Origin: Knoellia koreensis
GTDB taxonomy: Bacteria > Actinomycetota > Actinomycetes > Actinomycetales > Dermatophilaceae
Assembly: GCF_013041615.1 (NCBI RefSeq)
Contig: NZ_JABEPQ010000004.1
Location: forward strand, 124,001 to 188,000
Length of the DNA: 64,000 bases
Reading direction: 5' to 3'
A program made the position numbers and the translations under genes. The stretch's first letter is position 1. Each line of letters begins with the position of its first letter. This document shows, piece by piece, positions 9,003 to 18,081 of this stretch. The notes beneath the pieces are model-generated. The model worked only from the letters and a program-made list of their open reading frames with translations, did no database searches and was not told the DNA's origin.

Positions 9003-9096
9003 GCCACCCACTCTGGTGAGGCGACGGCGTCACGGGCAGGCGCGGCAAACCCGCCTGTGGACGACGCCGCCTGCAGGCGTCACCTGTGGATGACGG

Positions 9097-10506
9097 TCAG
9101 GCGTCGAGCAGGCCCCCGAGGTCGGCCATGAAGAGGGCCTGGGCGAGAGCGGTGCGACGCAGCTCGTCGGGGCTGACCGACTCGTCCGTCGCGTGGATGC
9201 GCGACGCTGGCTCCTCGACCCCCAGCAGCATGATCTCGGCGTCCGGCACCAGCTCGGCCAGCGTGGTCGCCAGCGGGATGGACCCGCCCTGGCCCGTCGT
9301 CACCGGTGGGCGGTCGAAGGCACGTTCCATGGCGCGCCCCATCGCCCGGTATGCCGGTCCGTCGGTTCGGGCGGTGAAGCCGTGTCCCAGAGACACGGGT
9401 TTGGCCTCGACGTGGGCCCCGAACGGCGTGTGGCGCTCGAGGTGCTCGATCAGAAGTCGTTGTGCCACAGCGGCATCCGTGCTGGGCGGGACGCGCAGGT
9501 TGACGACCGCCCGGGCTTCCGCGTGGACGGCGGCGGTGACCTGCGAGACCGGCGTCGCGTCGATCGCGATGACGGTGGCGGCGGGCCGCGCCCAGAGCAG
9601 GTCGCCGATGGTGCCGTCACCCGTCAAGGGAGCGACGCCGTCGAGCAGAGCGGTGTCGTGCCGAAATCGCCTGGCGTCGAACGGGTTTCCGTCCCAGACC
9701 CCGGAGTGGTCGAGGCCGTCGATGGTGGTCTCCCCCGACGCGTCGCGCAGCTTGGCCAAGGCCATCAGCAGCGCTTGGAGGGCGTCCGGCGCGGCGCCGC
9801 CGAACATGCCCGAGTGCGCCGCCCGCTCCATGGTTCTCACCGTCACCAGCACGCTGCCCGTACCGCGCAACGACGTGGTGAGGGTCGGGAGGCCGGCCTC
9901 GACGTTGCCGGTGTCGGCGATGAGGATGGTGTCGGCCTGCACGAGGTCGGGTCGGGCGCGCACCAGCGCCTCCAGTCCGCCGCTGCTCTGTTCCTCCGAG
10001 CCCTCGCAGACCACTGCGACCTCAACCGGCCACTCCCCCAGCACCTCACGCAGCGCCCGCAAGGCCAGCACCGACGCCAGGAAGTTGCCCTTGCAGTCGG
10101 CGGAACCCCTTGCATACCAGCGCCCTTCGCGCTCGGTCAGCTCCCACGGCGGGACAGTCCACAGGGACGGGTCGCCCACCGGCACGACGTCGTAGTGCGA
10201 GTAGAGCAGCACGCTGAGCACCCGGCGTCTACCAGCGACCGCGGTGCGCCCGACGACGGCCAGCGACTCGTCCGCGGTCGGGATGGCCTCGACGCCTGCG
10301 ACGCCGACCTCCGTCAACAGCTCCGCCACGGCCTCGGCCGCACGCCGGCACTCCTCCACCGGCTCGATCGCCGCGTTGGCCACCGACCGGAAGGAGACGA
10401 GACGCGCGAGGTCGTCCCGCACCCGCGGCATACCCGCCTCGACGGCGGCGGACAGACGCGCGGCGAGGTCGGCCCCCGGGGCGCCCTCGCCCTGCACGGG
10501 GGTCAC
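9097..10506 (-). CDS. M20 family dipeptidase/zinc peptidase
   Basis: A 469-residue M20 metallopeptidase. The metal ligands are visible in order: His in LYSHYDVVPVG, Asp in ARGSADCKGN, the Glu pair in CEGSEEQSSGG, Asp in LIADTGN, and a late His in EEPASRIHATDES. M20 dipeptidases use two zinc ions to cut dipeptides or N-acyl/carbamoyl amino acids. GTG 10506 overlaps the stop of the upstream esterase (GTGA), marking it as the last gene of a five-gene operon with ATP-grasp, S51-like and two esterase genes. It may cleave the product of that pathway (inference). Confidence 0.88.
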   Translation of the reverse strand: MTPVQGEGAPGADLAARLSAAVEAGMPRVRDDLARLVSFRSVANAAIEPVEECRRAAEAVAELLTEVGVAGVEAIPTADESLAVVGRTAVAGRRRVLSVLLYSHYDVVPVGDPSLWTVPPWELTEREGRWYARGSADCKGNFLASVLALRALREVLGEWPVEVAVVCEGSEEQSSGGLEALVRARPDLVQADTILIADTGNVEAGLPTLTTSLRGTGSVLVTVRTMERAAHSGMFGGAAPDALQALLMALAKLRDASGETTIDGLDHSGVWDGNPFDARRFRHDTALLDGVAPLTGDGTIGDLLWARPAATVIAIDATPVSQVTAAVHAEARAVVNLRVPPSTDAAVAQRLLIEHLERHTPFGAHVEAKPVSLGHGFTARTDGPAYRAMGRAMERAFDRPPVTTGQGGSIPLATTLAELVPDAEIMLLGVEEPASRIHATDESVSPDELRRTALAQALFMADLGGLLDA

Positions 10507-11225
10507 GGGACGAGGTCGTCGAGGTAGAGCGGCAGCATCTCCCACCAGGTCGGCCAGTCGTGGTCGTAGGCATCGCCCCAGTCATCGACACGGTTCGGAA
10601 TGCCTTTGGCACCAAGGGCATCCGCGACCCGCCACGACTCGCCCACGTCCTCCCAGCGTCCCGAGCCAGAGGCCAGCACGACGTAGCGCTGGCGCAGCAC
10701 GTCGAGCCCCGGCCCCTCGAGCCCCGGGAGGAAGTGCAGCGGCGAGGCGAAGTAGAAGTCGTCGGTGAACCGGCCGCCGATGAAGCGTTCGATGTCGTAG
10801 GTGCCGCTCATCCCGACAGCCGCGCCGAACAGGTGTGGGTAGCGGCAGATCATGGCGAGGGAGTTGAAGGCCCCGATGGAAGCGCCCGCGACGATCACCG
10901 GCCCCGGTGAGGAGTCGGCGTGGATCGCCGGCACGACCTCCTCGGCGATCGCCTGGTGGTACTGGTTGAACAGCCACCGCCGGTAGTCGGTCGACCCCTC
11001 GTGCTGCGCCATGGCCCGACCGGCCGCGCTGTCACACGAGTAGACCTTGACCCGTCCGGCGTCGATCAGTGGAGCGAGGTGGCCGACCAGGTGGTGCCGC
11101 TCGACCTCCTCGGCGTCACCGCCAGCCGTGGGGAAGAGCAGCACGGGTGTGCCGTAGTGGCCCCACCGCACCAGCGTGATGTCGCGGTCCATGCGGTCGG
11201 AACGCCACCGCTCGGTCACCTTCAT
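10503..11225 (-). CDS. Esterase (alpha/beta hydrolase-fold, esterase D/antigen 85-like class)
   Basis: A 240-residue hydrolase with the nucleophile elbow GASIGAFNSL and a likely catalytic His in AYDHDWPTWW. There is no signal peptide, so a cytoplasmic role is expected. It lies 27 bases downstream of a second, larger esterase and is coupled by GTGA overlap to the M20 peptidase. The substrate is unknown; clustering with an ATP-grasp ligase suggests an ester, thioester or activated amide made in the same pathway. Confidence 0.75.
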   Translation of the reverse strand: MKVTERWRSDRMDRDITLVRWGHYGTPVLLFPTAGGDAEEVERHHLVGHLAPLIDAGRVKVYSCDSAAGRAMAQHEGSTDYRRWLFNQYHQAIAEEVVPAIHADSSPGPVIVAGASIGAFNSLAMICRYPHLFGAAVGMSGTYDIERFIGGRFTDDFYFASPLHFLPGLEGPGLDVLRQRYVVLASGSGRWEDVGESWRVADALGAKGIPNRVDDWGDAYDHDWPTWWEMLPLYLDDLVP

Positions 11226-11252
11226 GCATGCCTCCTCATGGGTCCACCCGAC

Positions 11253-12401
11253 TCACTCGTACACGAACTTCTGCGGTCCGGGGAAGAGCCACGACAGGCC
11301 GTCGCGCAGCCGGTCACGCCAGTCGGCCCAGTTGTGGCCGTCCCTCGCCTCGACGTACTTCACCGTCATGCCCGTGCCGCGGAACACCGGCACCATCGAC
11401 CGGTTGGGGGTGATGAGGGGCTCGTAGGTGCCGCACGACATGAAGATGCGCTCCACCGGGGCCGTCGGCTTGGCGCGGTAGCGGTTCATGAACTTCACGA
11501 CCGGGTCGAAGGCCGGGCCCCCACCGTGGTCGGTGCCGATGTCGGTGAACACCATCGACGCCGACTGGAGGAACAGCGACCCGAAGTCACCGGGGTATCG
11601 CACCGCGGTCGACAGCGACGCGATCCCGCCGAAGCTGCTGCCCATGAGGCACCGCCCGGTGGGTTCGTCGAGCAGTGACAGGCGTCCCTCGAGCATCGGC
11701 ACCAGCTCACGCGCGACGAAGCGCGCATGCGGCGCATGGTTCGGGTACTCCACCAGCCGGTCGCGGGGCGGGATGAACGCCGCGACCAGCGGCGCCACGT
11801 CGAGGCGGTGGATGAGGTTGTCGAGCACCGTCTTCATGGCGGCGTAGTCGAGGTAGTCCTGTCCGTCGTGGACGACCAGCAGCGGGTACCGCTGGGCCCT
11901 CGTGTAGCGCGCCGGCAGGTAGAGCTTGACGGGCTGCTCGCGCCGTAATGCCTTGGACTGCAACGAGTCCTCGACGATCTCACCCTTGCGCGCCTCCGGG
12001 TCCTCGTGCACCCACGACGGCTCCTCGTAGCCCGTCGCGACGCACACCGAGCTCGACCCGACCGGCGAGTGGGCGACGATCGGGTTGAGTGGGTCGTTGA
12101 ACCGCTCGTAGTGCTCGCCGCGCCGCGTCTCCAGCTGGTACTCCACCCGCGACCCACTCGGCAGGTCGGTGGTGACGGCCCACAGCTCGGTGCCCGGCAG
12201 GCGCCGCATCGCGAGCGGGTCGGGCAGCCCCACGACCCGGTGCCGCACCCACACCTCGTCGGCGGCGCCACGGAAGAGGAACGTCGCCCGCTCCCCCTCG
12301 ATGATCGGGGCGCCGTGTCGCGCGATGAACCGGTCGATCACCGCGCCGTCGGCGGGCAGCCGTTCGCGCAACCGGTTGATCGCCAGGCGTCGCGTGTTCA
12401 T
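11253..12401 (-). CDS. Enterochelin-esterase-like alpha/beta hydrolase
   Basis: A 382-residue protein. The N-terminal 130 residues look like the beta-sandwich domain found before Fes-type esterases (ATFLFRGAADEVWVRHRVVG, GSRVEYQLE). The C-terminal catalytic domain has GSSFGGIASLS (nucleophile Ser), a likely acid in the KYVEARDGH region and the catalytic His in DGHNWADWRD. The longer upstream reading frame is not needed: ATG 12401 overlaps the stop of the S51-like gene (ATGA). The second of two esterases in this operon; the siderophore-type resemblance is to fold, not proof of substrate. Confidence 0.78.
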   Translation of the reverse strand: MNTRRLAINRLRERLPADGAVIDRFIARHGAPIIEGERATFLFRGAADEVWVRHRVVGLPDPLAMRRLPGTELWAVTTDLPSGSRVEYQLETRRGEHYERFNDPLNPIVAHSPVGSSSVCVATGYEEPSWVHEDPEARKGEIVEDSLQSKALRREQPVKLYLPARYTRAQRYPLLVVHDGQDYLDYAAMKTVLDNLIHRLDVAPLVAAFIPPRDRLVEYPNHAPHARFVARELVPMLEGRLSLLDEPTGRCLMGSSFGGIASLSTAVRYPGDFGSLFLQSASMVFTDIGTDHGGGPAFDPVVKFMNRYRAKPTAPVERIFMSCGTYEPLITPNRSMVPVFRGTGMTVKYVEARDGHNWADWRDRLRDGLSWLFPGPQKFVYE

Positions 12402-13366
12402 GACAGTGCCCTCTGGGTGTCGTGGACGGCTCCATCGGTGCCGAGGATGCGCGCACCGACGGGCAGTGCACCGTCCGCGCCGACCTCGATGGCGGTGCCG
12501 TCGTCGAGCAGCAGGCAGTGCTCGTCGGTGAACCGTCGCGCCATCACCGCCATCCGCGGGTGGTCGTCGAGCCGCAGCCGTCGCCGTGCGTGCGGCAGGG
12601 CAACCACTCCCGGCACCCGTCCGAGCCCGCGGTCGAACACCTCGGCCTCCTGCGCCCCCTCCGGTCCGTAGTCGTGGAACAGCACCACCCGGTCGGTCAG
12701 CGCCATCGCACCGGCCGACCAGGCGATGACCGGCAGCTCGTCGGGGATGCGAATCGCGAACAGCCGCAACACTCGCAACAGTGTCCCGACGTTGCCTCCG
12801 GGCATGACGAGCGCCGCCGCACCGTCCAGGAGCGCGCCGATCTCCCCGCGGTGCCATCCGATCACGCCGCTCGCCACCAACGGCGCCCGCTCGTCGAGCT
12901 CGCGGTAGAGCTCCTTGAGCTGCGCGGCATACCAGGCGTCGACGTGCCTCACCTCCGCGACCGCGTCGTCGAGGGCCCCGTATGCCGCGAGCTCACCGTC
13001 TGCGGACCCGTCGCCCGGCGCTCGGCGCGCGGCGTCGCGTACGCGGCGCTGCACGGCATACGCGGCGTCGAGGGCGAACCCGAGGCGCAGCCGGTAGAGA
13101 GCGAGGAGCGCGTCGTGCCGGTCGCGGAAGGTGAGGGCGGCCGCAGCGAACGCCGCGTCCTTGGCGAGCACGTCGAGCAGCCGGTGGTGCAGCCGCAGAT
13201 GGCTGGTGTTGCCGCCGAGCACCTGGTCGAGCTCGGCGACGTCGTCCTCGCGCTCCTCCCACCCGGCGTTGATGGTGGCGACGGGGCCATCGACGCCGAG
13301 CGAGCGGAGGGCGGTGCCGGCGGTCGTCATGAAGCGCTGCGGGCCGAGCAGGACGGTTCGCATCAT
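12398..13366 (-). CDS. Peptidase S51/class I glutamine amidotransferase-like protein
   Basis: A 322-residue protein. It starts with an S51-like segment (VATINAGWEERE, 29-40), has a helical insert (about 50-165), then ALVMPGGNVGTLLRVL (185-200) and AWSAGAMAL (215-223). The SAGA motif with Ser217 is the nucleophile elbow of peptidase E and cyanophycinase, where class I amidotransferases have Cys. I infer a serine hydrolase acting on an acidic or isopeptide bond. It lies 15 bases after the ATP-grasp gene and overlaps the esterase. The long helical insert is not typical of peptidase E. Confidence 0.7.
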   Translation of the reverse strand: MMRTVLLGPQRFMTTAGTALRSLGVDGPVATINAGWEEREDDVAELDQVLGGNTSHLRLHHRLLDVLAKDAAFAAAALTFRDRHDALLALYRLRLGFALDAAYAVQRRVRDAARRAPGDGSADGELAAYGALDDAVAEVRHVDAWYAAQLKELYRELDERAPLVASGVIGWHRGEIGALLDGAAALVMPGGNVGTLLRVLRLFAIRIPDELPVIAWSAGAMALTDRVVLFHDYGPEGAQEAEVFDRGLGRVPGVVALPHARRRLRLDDHPRMAVMARRFTDEHCLLLDDGTAIEVGADGALPVGARILGTDGAVHDTQRALS

Positions 13367-13381
13367 TGGGGCCTGGGCGCC

Positions 13382-14611
13382 TCAGCCGGCGACCGCGTGG
13401 ACCTGGACCGTGCGGCCCACGTCGTCGAGCATGGCGCGCAGGGTGTCGTAGTCGGGGTGGCGCATCCGCACGTAGGCGTTGGCCATGTAGCCCGCCTCGA
13501 CCGGCTGGGTGAGGTGGCCGTCCGGCGGGAAGTAGGCGTCGATCACCCACTCGTTGTAGCGGTCGCGGATCTCGTGCAGGCCGCTGTGGCCGACGATGCG
13601 ACCGTCGCGGTCGGGGCGCAGGGCCACGATGCCGGCGGAGTAGGGACGCGTCATGGCGTGCTCGGGAGTGCCGTGGACGATGACGTGCGCCCACTCGCGG
13701 TAGACGTCGACGTCGTTGCTGGCCGAGTAGAGGTCCCAACAACCCACGCCCGGGGGACGCGCCCCAATCTCGGAGAACCGCAGCCCCTTGGGCCCGTAGA
13801 ACCACTCCATGTGGGTGGCACTGGTGCCGATGTCGAGTGCCTCGATGACGCGCTGGCCCATCTCGGCGACCTCCCCGTAGAAGGGTGAGTCGGCCATCCG
13901 GTTGGTGGTGACGAACTGGGGTGAGATCCAGCGGGTTCGCATGGCCTCCAACACATTTGGGTAGTAGTGGGTCGTCCAGTCATGGACCACCCGGCCGCTC
14001 TCGGCGATGGTGTCGTAGAACCCCTCGTGGCCCTCGACGAACTCCTCGATGGCGATCGACGTCGAGCCGTGCGCCCCGAACTCGGTGAGCGCGTGGGCCA
14101 GCTCGGTGTCGTTGTCGACACGCATCGTGTCCTTGGCGCCGGCACCGTCGCGCGGCTTCAGGATGAGGGGGTAGCCGATCCGCTCGGCGAACTCCCAGGC
14201 CTCGTGGGCGTGGTCGACCGCCGCCGACGCCGCCGTCGGGACTCCCGCCTCACGCAGGGCCGCCTTCATCGACGGCTTGTCGCGGCACAGCCACGTCGTC
14301 TTGACCGACGTGCCGGGTATGCCGGTCGCCTCGCGCACCTGCGCGGCCGTCATGGTGTGCGCCTCGACGGTCGCCTCGAGCTTGTCGACCCAGACCTTGG
14401 ACTGGATGTAGCGGGTCGCCTCGAGCATCTCGCGCAGGTTCGTGACCGACCCGACCTTGTAGTAGCCGCCCATCGCCCCGCGCAGCTCGTCGTCGAGCGC
14501 CCACTCGTCGGACTCGCCGATGCCGATGACGTTCGCCCCCACCGAGGCGAGGGCGAGGGCGAACCGGCGCTGGTTGGCCGGGAAACCCGGCTCGACGAAG
14601 ACGATGTTCAC
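13382..14611 (-). CDS. ATP-grasp carboxylate-amine ligase
   Basis: A 409-residue ATP-grasp enzyme. An N-terminal Rossmann-like domain ([21 protein letters not shown]) leads to the ATP-grasp core with [16 protein letters not shown] (ATP-binding Lys and glycine loop), [13 protein letters not shown], and the metal-binding [12 protein letters not shown]. Such enzymes form amide or ester bonds through an acyl-phosphate. Substrates are unknown. GTG 14611 lies 7 nt after TACAGT (14619-14624), implying its own leaderless promoter, making it the first gene of the operon with S51-like, two esterase and M20 genes. Confidence 0.82.
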   Translation of the reverse strand: MNIVFVEPGFPANQRRFALALASVGANVIGIGESDEWALDDELRGAMGGYYKVGSVTNLREMLEATRYIQSKVWVDKLEATVEAHTMTAAQVREATGIPGTSVKTTWLCRDKPSMKAALREAGVPTAASAAVDHAHEAWEFAERIGYPLILKPRDGAGAKDTMRVDNDTELAHALTEFGAHGSTSIAIEEFVEGHEGFYDTIAESGRVVHDWTTHYYPNVLEAMRTRWISPQFVTTNRMADSPFYGEVAEMGQRVIEALDIGTSATHMEWFYGPKGLRFSEIGARPPGVGCWDLYSASNDVDVYREWAHVIVHGTPEHAMTRPYSAGIVALRPDRDGRIVGHSGLHEIRDRYNEWVIDAYFPPDGHLTQPVEAGYMANAYVRMRHPDYDTLRAMLDDVGRTVQVHAVAG

Positions 14612-14668
14612 AGGCCCGACTGTATTGCCGCCGCCTGCCCGTGTCCTGTGCGCTCCCGTGCGCTCCCT

Positions 14669-14724
14669 GTGCTTGCGTCTGCGTGAACGGCGGCTATGGC
14701 CGCCGTTCACGCAGACGCAAGCAC
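14669..14724 (-). terminator. 26-base-pair perfect palindrome at the menC 3-prime end
   Basis: Arms 14669-14694 and 14699-14724 are perfect reverse complements with a 4-base loop (TATG). The right arm contains the last codons and stop of menC (stop 14707-14709). No T-run follows. It probably ends menC transcription and separates it from the ATP-grasp operon. The inner part of the stem is GAACGGCGGC paired with GCCGCCGTTC. Confidence 0.65.
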
Positions 14725-15702
14725 GTCGTATGCCGCGGTGACCCGTTCGCGCCACCACCGCACCCGCGCCGGTGGCGCGGCCCAGCGTTCGAGCAGCTCG
14801 TCGTCGACCTGCACAGTTCCCACGGGCAGCCGCCCACCGTGGGGCTCGAGCGGCTCGGCACTGACGTCACCGGCCAGCAGCGCCACCGTGCCGAGACCAC
14901 AGTCGTGCGGGAGGTAAGGCAGCGCTGCAGCCAGCGCGACACCGGCGCTGATGCCGACGGAGGTGTCCAGTGCCGACGACACCACGGCCGGCAGTCCGGA
15001 CTCGGCCACGATGTCGAGCGCCCGAGCCACGCCACCGAGCGGCGCGACCTTGACGACCACGATGTCGGCCGCTTCCTCGCGCGCCACCCGCAACGGGTCC
15101 TCAGCCTTGCGGATGGACTCATCGGCAGCAATGGGCACATCGATTCCGTTGCGTGCCAACACCTTTCGCAGGGTTGCCAGCTCTTCCACGCTCGAGCACG
15201 GCTGCTCGGCATACTCCAGGTCGTATGCCGCGAGCGTCGCGAGCGCGTCCCTCGCCTGGGCGACCGACCAGCCGCCGTTGGCGTCGATGCGAATCCGTGC
15301 GTCACGCCCCATCACCCGGCGCACCTCGGCCACCCTCGCGACGTCGTCGCGCAGCGTCTGGCCGGCCTCGGCGACCTTGACCTTGGCCGTGCGGCACCCG
15401 TCGAACCGGGCGATGACGTCCAGGACCCGCTCCGGCGGCACCGCCGGCACCGTCGCGTTGACGGGGACGACGTCGCGCACGGGCACCGGCCACCCGGCAT
15501 ACCCGGCCTCGATGGCGGCGGCGAGCCAGCGCGACGCCTCCGGCGGCGCGTACTCGAGGAAGGGCGAGAACTCACCCCACCCGGCCGGGCCGAACAGCAA
15601 CGCGGCCTCGCGGGCCTCGACCCCCCGGAAGCGGACCCGCATCGGGATGGCCACCACCCGCAGGCCGTCGAACAGGTCGTCGAGGGCGGGCAGCGCGGGC
15701 AC
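14707..15702 (-). CDS. menC: o-Succinylbenzoate synthase MenC
   Basis: A 331-residue enolase-superfamily enzyme that dehydrates SHCHC to o-succinylbenzoate. Seen: [10 protein letters not shown] (KxK acid/base lysines), RIDANGGW and YAEQPC (metal ligands Asp and Glu), IAADES (third ligand) and VVKVAPLGG (second catalytic Lys). GTG 15702 lies 6 nt after TACGGT (15709-15714), a leaderless arrangement; open frame upstream is spurious. The last codons lie in a long palindrome. Divergent from the GPx gene. Confidence 0.93.
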   Translation of the reverse strand: MPALPALDDLFDGLRVVAIPMRVRFRGVEAREAALLFGPAGWGEFSPFLEYAPPEASRWLAAAIEAGYAGWPVPVRDVVPVNATVPAVPPERVLDVIARFDGCRTAKVKVAEAGQTLRDDVARVAEVRRVMGRDARIRIDANGGWSVAQARDALATLAAYDLEYAEQPCSSVEELATLRKVLARNGIDVPIAADESIRKAEDPLRVAREEAADIVVVKVAPLGGVARALDIVAESGLPAVVSSALDTSVGISAGVALAAALPYLPHDCGLGTVALLAGDVSAEPLEPHGGRLPVGTVQVDDELLERWAAPPARVRWWRERVTAAYDVLASA

Positions 15703-15771
15703 CCCCCAACCGTATGCCGGTCGGTTCCGAATACCGTGAGCAGGACCACCGACCTCCGGCGAAGGAGCCCC

Positions 15772-16254
15772 ATGACCACGCTGTCCGACTTCACTGCTGC
15801 TCGGCTCGACGGCACCGACGAGAGCCTCGCCGACTACGCCGGCAAGGTCGTGCTCGTCGTCAACACCGCCAGCGAGTGCGGTTTCACGCCGCAGTTCGAA
15901 GGCCTGGAGAAGCTGTACGAGCAGTACGCCGACCAGGGGCTGGTGGTGCTGGGCTTCCCGTGCAACCAGTTCGGCGGCCAGGAGCCGGGCGACTCCGAGC
16001 AGATCGGCGCCTTCTGCCAGAAGAACTACGGCGTGACGTTCCCGATGTTCGCCAAGATCGACGTCAACGGCCCGGACACCCACCCGCTCTACGAGTGGCT
16101 CAAGTCCGAGAAGGGCGGCCTGCTCGGCGACAAGATCAAGTGGAACTTCACCAAGTTCCTCCTCGGCCGCGACGGCCAGGTCATCAAGCGCTACGGCTCG
16201 ACCACCAAGCCCGACGCCATCTCCGGCGACATCGAGAAGGCCCTCGCCGCCTGA
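15772..16254 (+). CDS. Glutathione/thioredoxin peroxidase (GPx family)
   Basis: A 160-residue GPx-family peroxidase that reduces hydroperoxides, in actinobacteria usually with thioredoxin or mycothiol-linked electrons. The peroxidatic Cys is in [12 protein letters not shown] (a selenocysteine site in some relatives, here Cys), with Gln in [11 protein letters not shown] and Trp in KWNFTKFLL completing the catalytic set. ATG 15772 follows an AAGGAG ribosome-binding site. Converges with the gene at 16273. Confidence 0.93.
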   Translation: MTTLSDFTAARLDGTDESLADYAGKVVLVVNTASECGFTPQFEGLEKLYEQYADQGLVVLGFPCNQFGGQEPGDSEQIGAFCQKNYGVTFPMFAKIDVNGPDTHPLYEWLKSEKGGLLGDKIKWNFTKFLLGRDGQVIKRYGSTTKPDAISGDIEKALAA

Positions 16255-16272
16255 GCGGTCGCCGGCCGGGGC

Positions 16273-17160
16273 TCAGCCCGTGGCCGATGCGGTCGCCGAC
16301 GCTCCGGCCTCGGCGTCGGCGAGGTCCCGAGCCCGCAGCAGGTGCCGCCGGAACGTGCCCGTGAGGAAGTCGGCAGAGCCGAGGTTCCACACGTCCGGCG
16401 TCGAGCTCTTCGTGCCCAGACGCGAATGCCAGGCGGTCACCGGCTCCACCCCGGCGACCGCGTGCGCGAAGCGGCGGGCCCGCTCCTGGGGCGACGACTT
16501 CAGACCGACCCAGCGGTAGAAGACGGTGGCCGACAGGGCCCGGCCGGCGCCCACGAGGTCGTTGCCCTTCGCGACGGCGTAGAGCAAGGCCGCGGCGGCG
16601 CTGTCGTCGCGGTCGCTGCCGGTCAGCAGCGCGGGCTCCGCGACCACGGCACGCACCCCGAGACGCCGGCAGGCCGTGCGCACCTCGGCGCCGAAGAGGT
16701 CCAGAGCCCACGTGTCGGTGCGCTCGAGGATGGCCCCGAGCCGCTCGCGCAGCTCGGCCCGCACGTCGTCGAGGGTGGCCGGCTCGTCCTCGGGCAGCGG
16801 CGTGCTGTCGAGGCGCTCGAGCGCCTCGGCGCCGCCCACGAGCATGCGCAGCCAGGTCCGTTGCAGCTCGTGCCGTGGCTGGGCGGGCACCTCCACGATG
16901 CGTTCGCGCGGCGGTGCTGCGGGTGACCCTCGGCCCAGCTCCCGCGCCACCCGCTCGTAACCGCTCCCCTTCACCGGCTTGCGCACGGTGTCGACCAACT
17001 CGTCGTTGATCAGGACCAGCATCGTGAGCGAGCCGAGGTCCCGGTGCTCGTCGTAGTGGTCGTAGCTCGCATAGCTGTCGTACCAGCCATCGCGTTCGGG
17101 GAAGTCCACGACCCGGTCGTCGTATCCCCAGCCGTCCCCGCCGTACCCCTGCCCATCCAT
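16273..17160 (-). CDS. Uncharacterised protein, possible RNA/zinc-ribbon-like DUF2786-type
   Basis: I do not recognise this 295-residue protein with certainty. It begins with a Tyr/Asp/Gly-rich segment (about 1-45), has a Pro/Arg linker, then a helical domain rich in Leu, Ala and Arg (about 95-290) with no membrane segment or signal. DUF2786-type similarity is only a faint impression. The start is unsure: ATG 17160 is used, but an in-frame upstream extension is open. It converges with GPx and is divergent from the vapBC operon. Confidence 0.5.
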   Translation of the reverse strand: MDGQGYGGDGWGYDDRVVDFPERDGWYDSYASYDHYDEHRDLGSLTMLVLINDELVDTVRKPVKGSGYERVARELGRGSPAAPPRERIVEVPAQPRHELQRTWLRMLVGGAEALERLDSTPLPEDEPATLDDVRAELRERLGAILERTDTWALDLFGAEVRTACRRLGVRAVVAEPALLTGSDRDDSAAAALLYAVAKGNDLVGAGRALSATVFYRWVGLKSSPQERARRFAHAVAGVEPVTAWHSRLGTKSSTPDVWNLGSADFLTGTFRRHLLRARDLADAEAGASATASATG

Positions 17161-17266
17161 ACCTGTCCCCGTCCGTCGTGACGCCCACCCGGGCATCGCC
17201 TCCCTCGAGGCTGGCATGCGCAGCGAGGCTGTTCGGAGTTGTCCACAGGATTCTTTTCCGCACACC

Positions 17267-17313
17267 GCATCATGATGCACATGGCTGATGCAGTGATGCG
17301 GTCGCCGTAGACT
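17267..17313 (+). promoter_or_regulatory. vapBC promoter and operator
   Basis: A perfect palindrome GCATCATGATGC (17267-17278) is followed by two GATGC-type half-sites (within 17287-17299). A -10-like TAGACT lies at 17308-17313, 7 nt before ATG 17321, so the transcript is probably leaderless. VapB proteins usually bind palindromes in their own promoter; this is a good candidate operator. Confidence 0.6.
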
Positions 17314-17320
17314 GTCAGGC

Positions 17321-17563
17321 ATGCGCACCACGATCACGATCGACGACGAGCTCCTGGCTGAGGCCAAGCAGCTCGCCGCGCGCACCCACCGCACCGTCAG
17401 CTCGGTTCTCGAGGACGCCCTGCGCGAGCAGCTTGCTCGGCGCGAAGAGGCCGCGACCGAGCGCTGGGTGATGCCCAGCTTCGACGGTGGCGGCTTGTTG
17501 GTCGACATCCTCGACAAGGAGGCGCTCGCCGACGCCTTGGGCGACAACGACCGCTTGCCGTGA
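17321..17563 (+). CDS. VapB-type antitoxin
   Basis: An 80-residue protein with an N-terminal ribbon-helix-helix (MRTTITIDDELLAEAKQLAA, then TVSSVLEDALREQL) and a C-terminal toxin-binding tail (FDGGGLLVDILD). It should bind and silence the downstream VapC and repress its own operon. The start lies 7 nt after TAGACT. Its stop overlaps the VapC start (GTGA). None of the 74 GTATGCC words occurs between 15.72 and 18.02 kb, which could mean recent acquisition. Confidence 0.88.
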   Translation: MRTTITIDDELLAEAKQLAARTHRTVSSVLEDALREQLARREEAATERWVMPSFDGGGLLVDILDKEALADALGDNDRLP

Positions 17564-17988
17564 TCATCTTCGACGTCAACGTCTTCGTCTACGCCCTCGA
17601 CCCCGAGGGCGCGTTCCATGATCGCGCCCTCGCGGCCCTCGAGGAGGGCCTGAACGGTGGCGAGCCGGTGGGCTTGGTCGAGACGACCTTGATCTCGACC
17701 GCCCGCATCGTCACGCACCGTCGGCTCATGCGCAGGCCGCTCAACACCGACCAGGCCCTGCAGTTCTGCGCGAGCCTGCGCGACGCGCCCAGGTCAGTGC
17801 GGCTCGACTCGACCACGGATTCGTGGTCACGGTTCGCCACCCTGGTGACCAACCTCGGGTTGCGCGGCCCAGACCTCAGCGACGCGTGGCTGGCCGCGGT
17901 GGCGATCGCTCACCGCGCGCGATTCGTCACTTTCAACCGCGGCTTCCGCCGCTTCCCCGGGCTCGACGTCGAGGTGCTGGACGCCTGA
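17560..17988 (+). CDS. VapC-type PIN-domain ribonuclease toxin
   Basis: A 142-residue PIN-domain toxin that appears intact. The acidic residues for metal binding are visible: Asp in IIFDVNVFVYAL, Glu in GLVETTLISTARI, Asp in PDLSDAWLAAVA, and the family-typical FVTFNRGFRRFPGL end. VapC toxins cut tRNA or rRNA. GTG 17560 overlaps the antitoxin stop, so the two are co-translated. Compare the nearby orphan antitoxin at 2543 whose VapC is destroyed. Confidence 0.9.
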   Translation: MIIFDVNVFVYALDPEGAFHDRALAALEEGLNGGEPVGLVETTLISTARIVTHRRLMRRPLNTDQALQFCASLRDAPRSVRLDSTTDSWSRFATLVTNLGLRGPDLSDAWLAAVAIAHRARFVTFNRGFRRFPGLDVEVLDA

Positions 17989-18015
17989 CCTGCGCCGGTC
18001 GCGGCCAGGACGCAC

Positions 18016-18057
18016 GGCGAGGTATGCCGCGTGGGCGACCACGCGGCATACCTCGCC
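18016..18057. terminator. Perfect 19-bp hairpin built on two inverted GTATGCC words
   Basis: Arms 18016-18034 and 18039-18057 are perfect reverse complements with a 4-base loop. Each arm contains the recurring word (GTATGCC at 18022, GGCATAC at 18045) within GAGGTATGCCGCGTGG. It lies between vapC and menB and could end vapBC transcription. Inverted word pairs acting as terminators are known for uptake sequences in Haemophilus and Neisseria. Confidence 0.6.
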
Positions 18058-18081
18058 CTGGGCGCGGTTAGGCTCGCGCAG

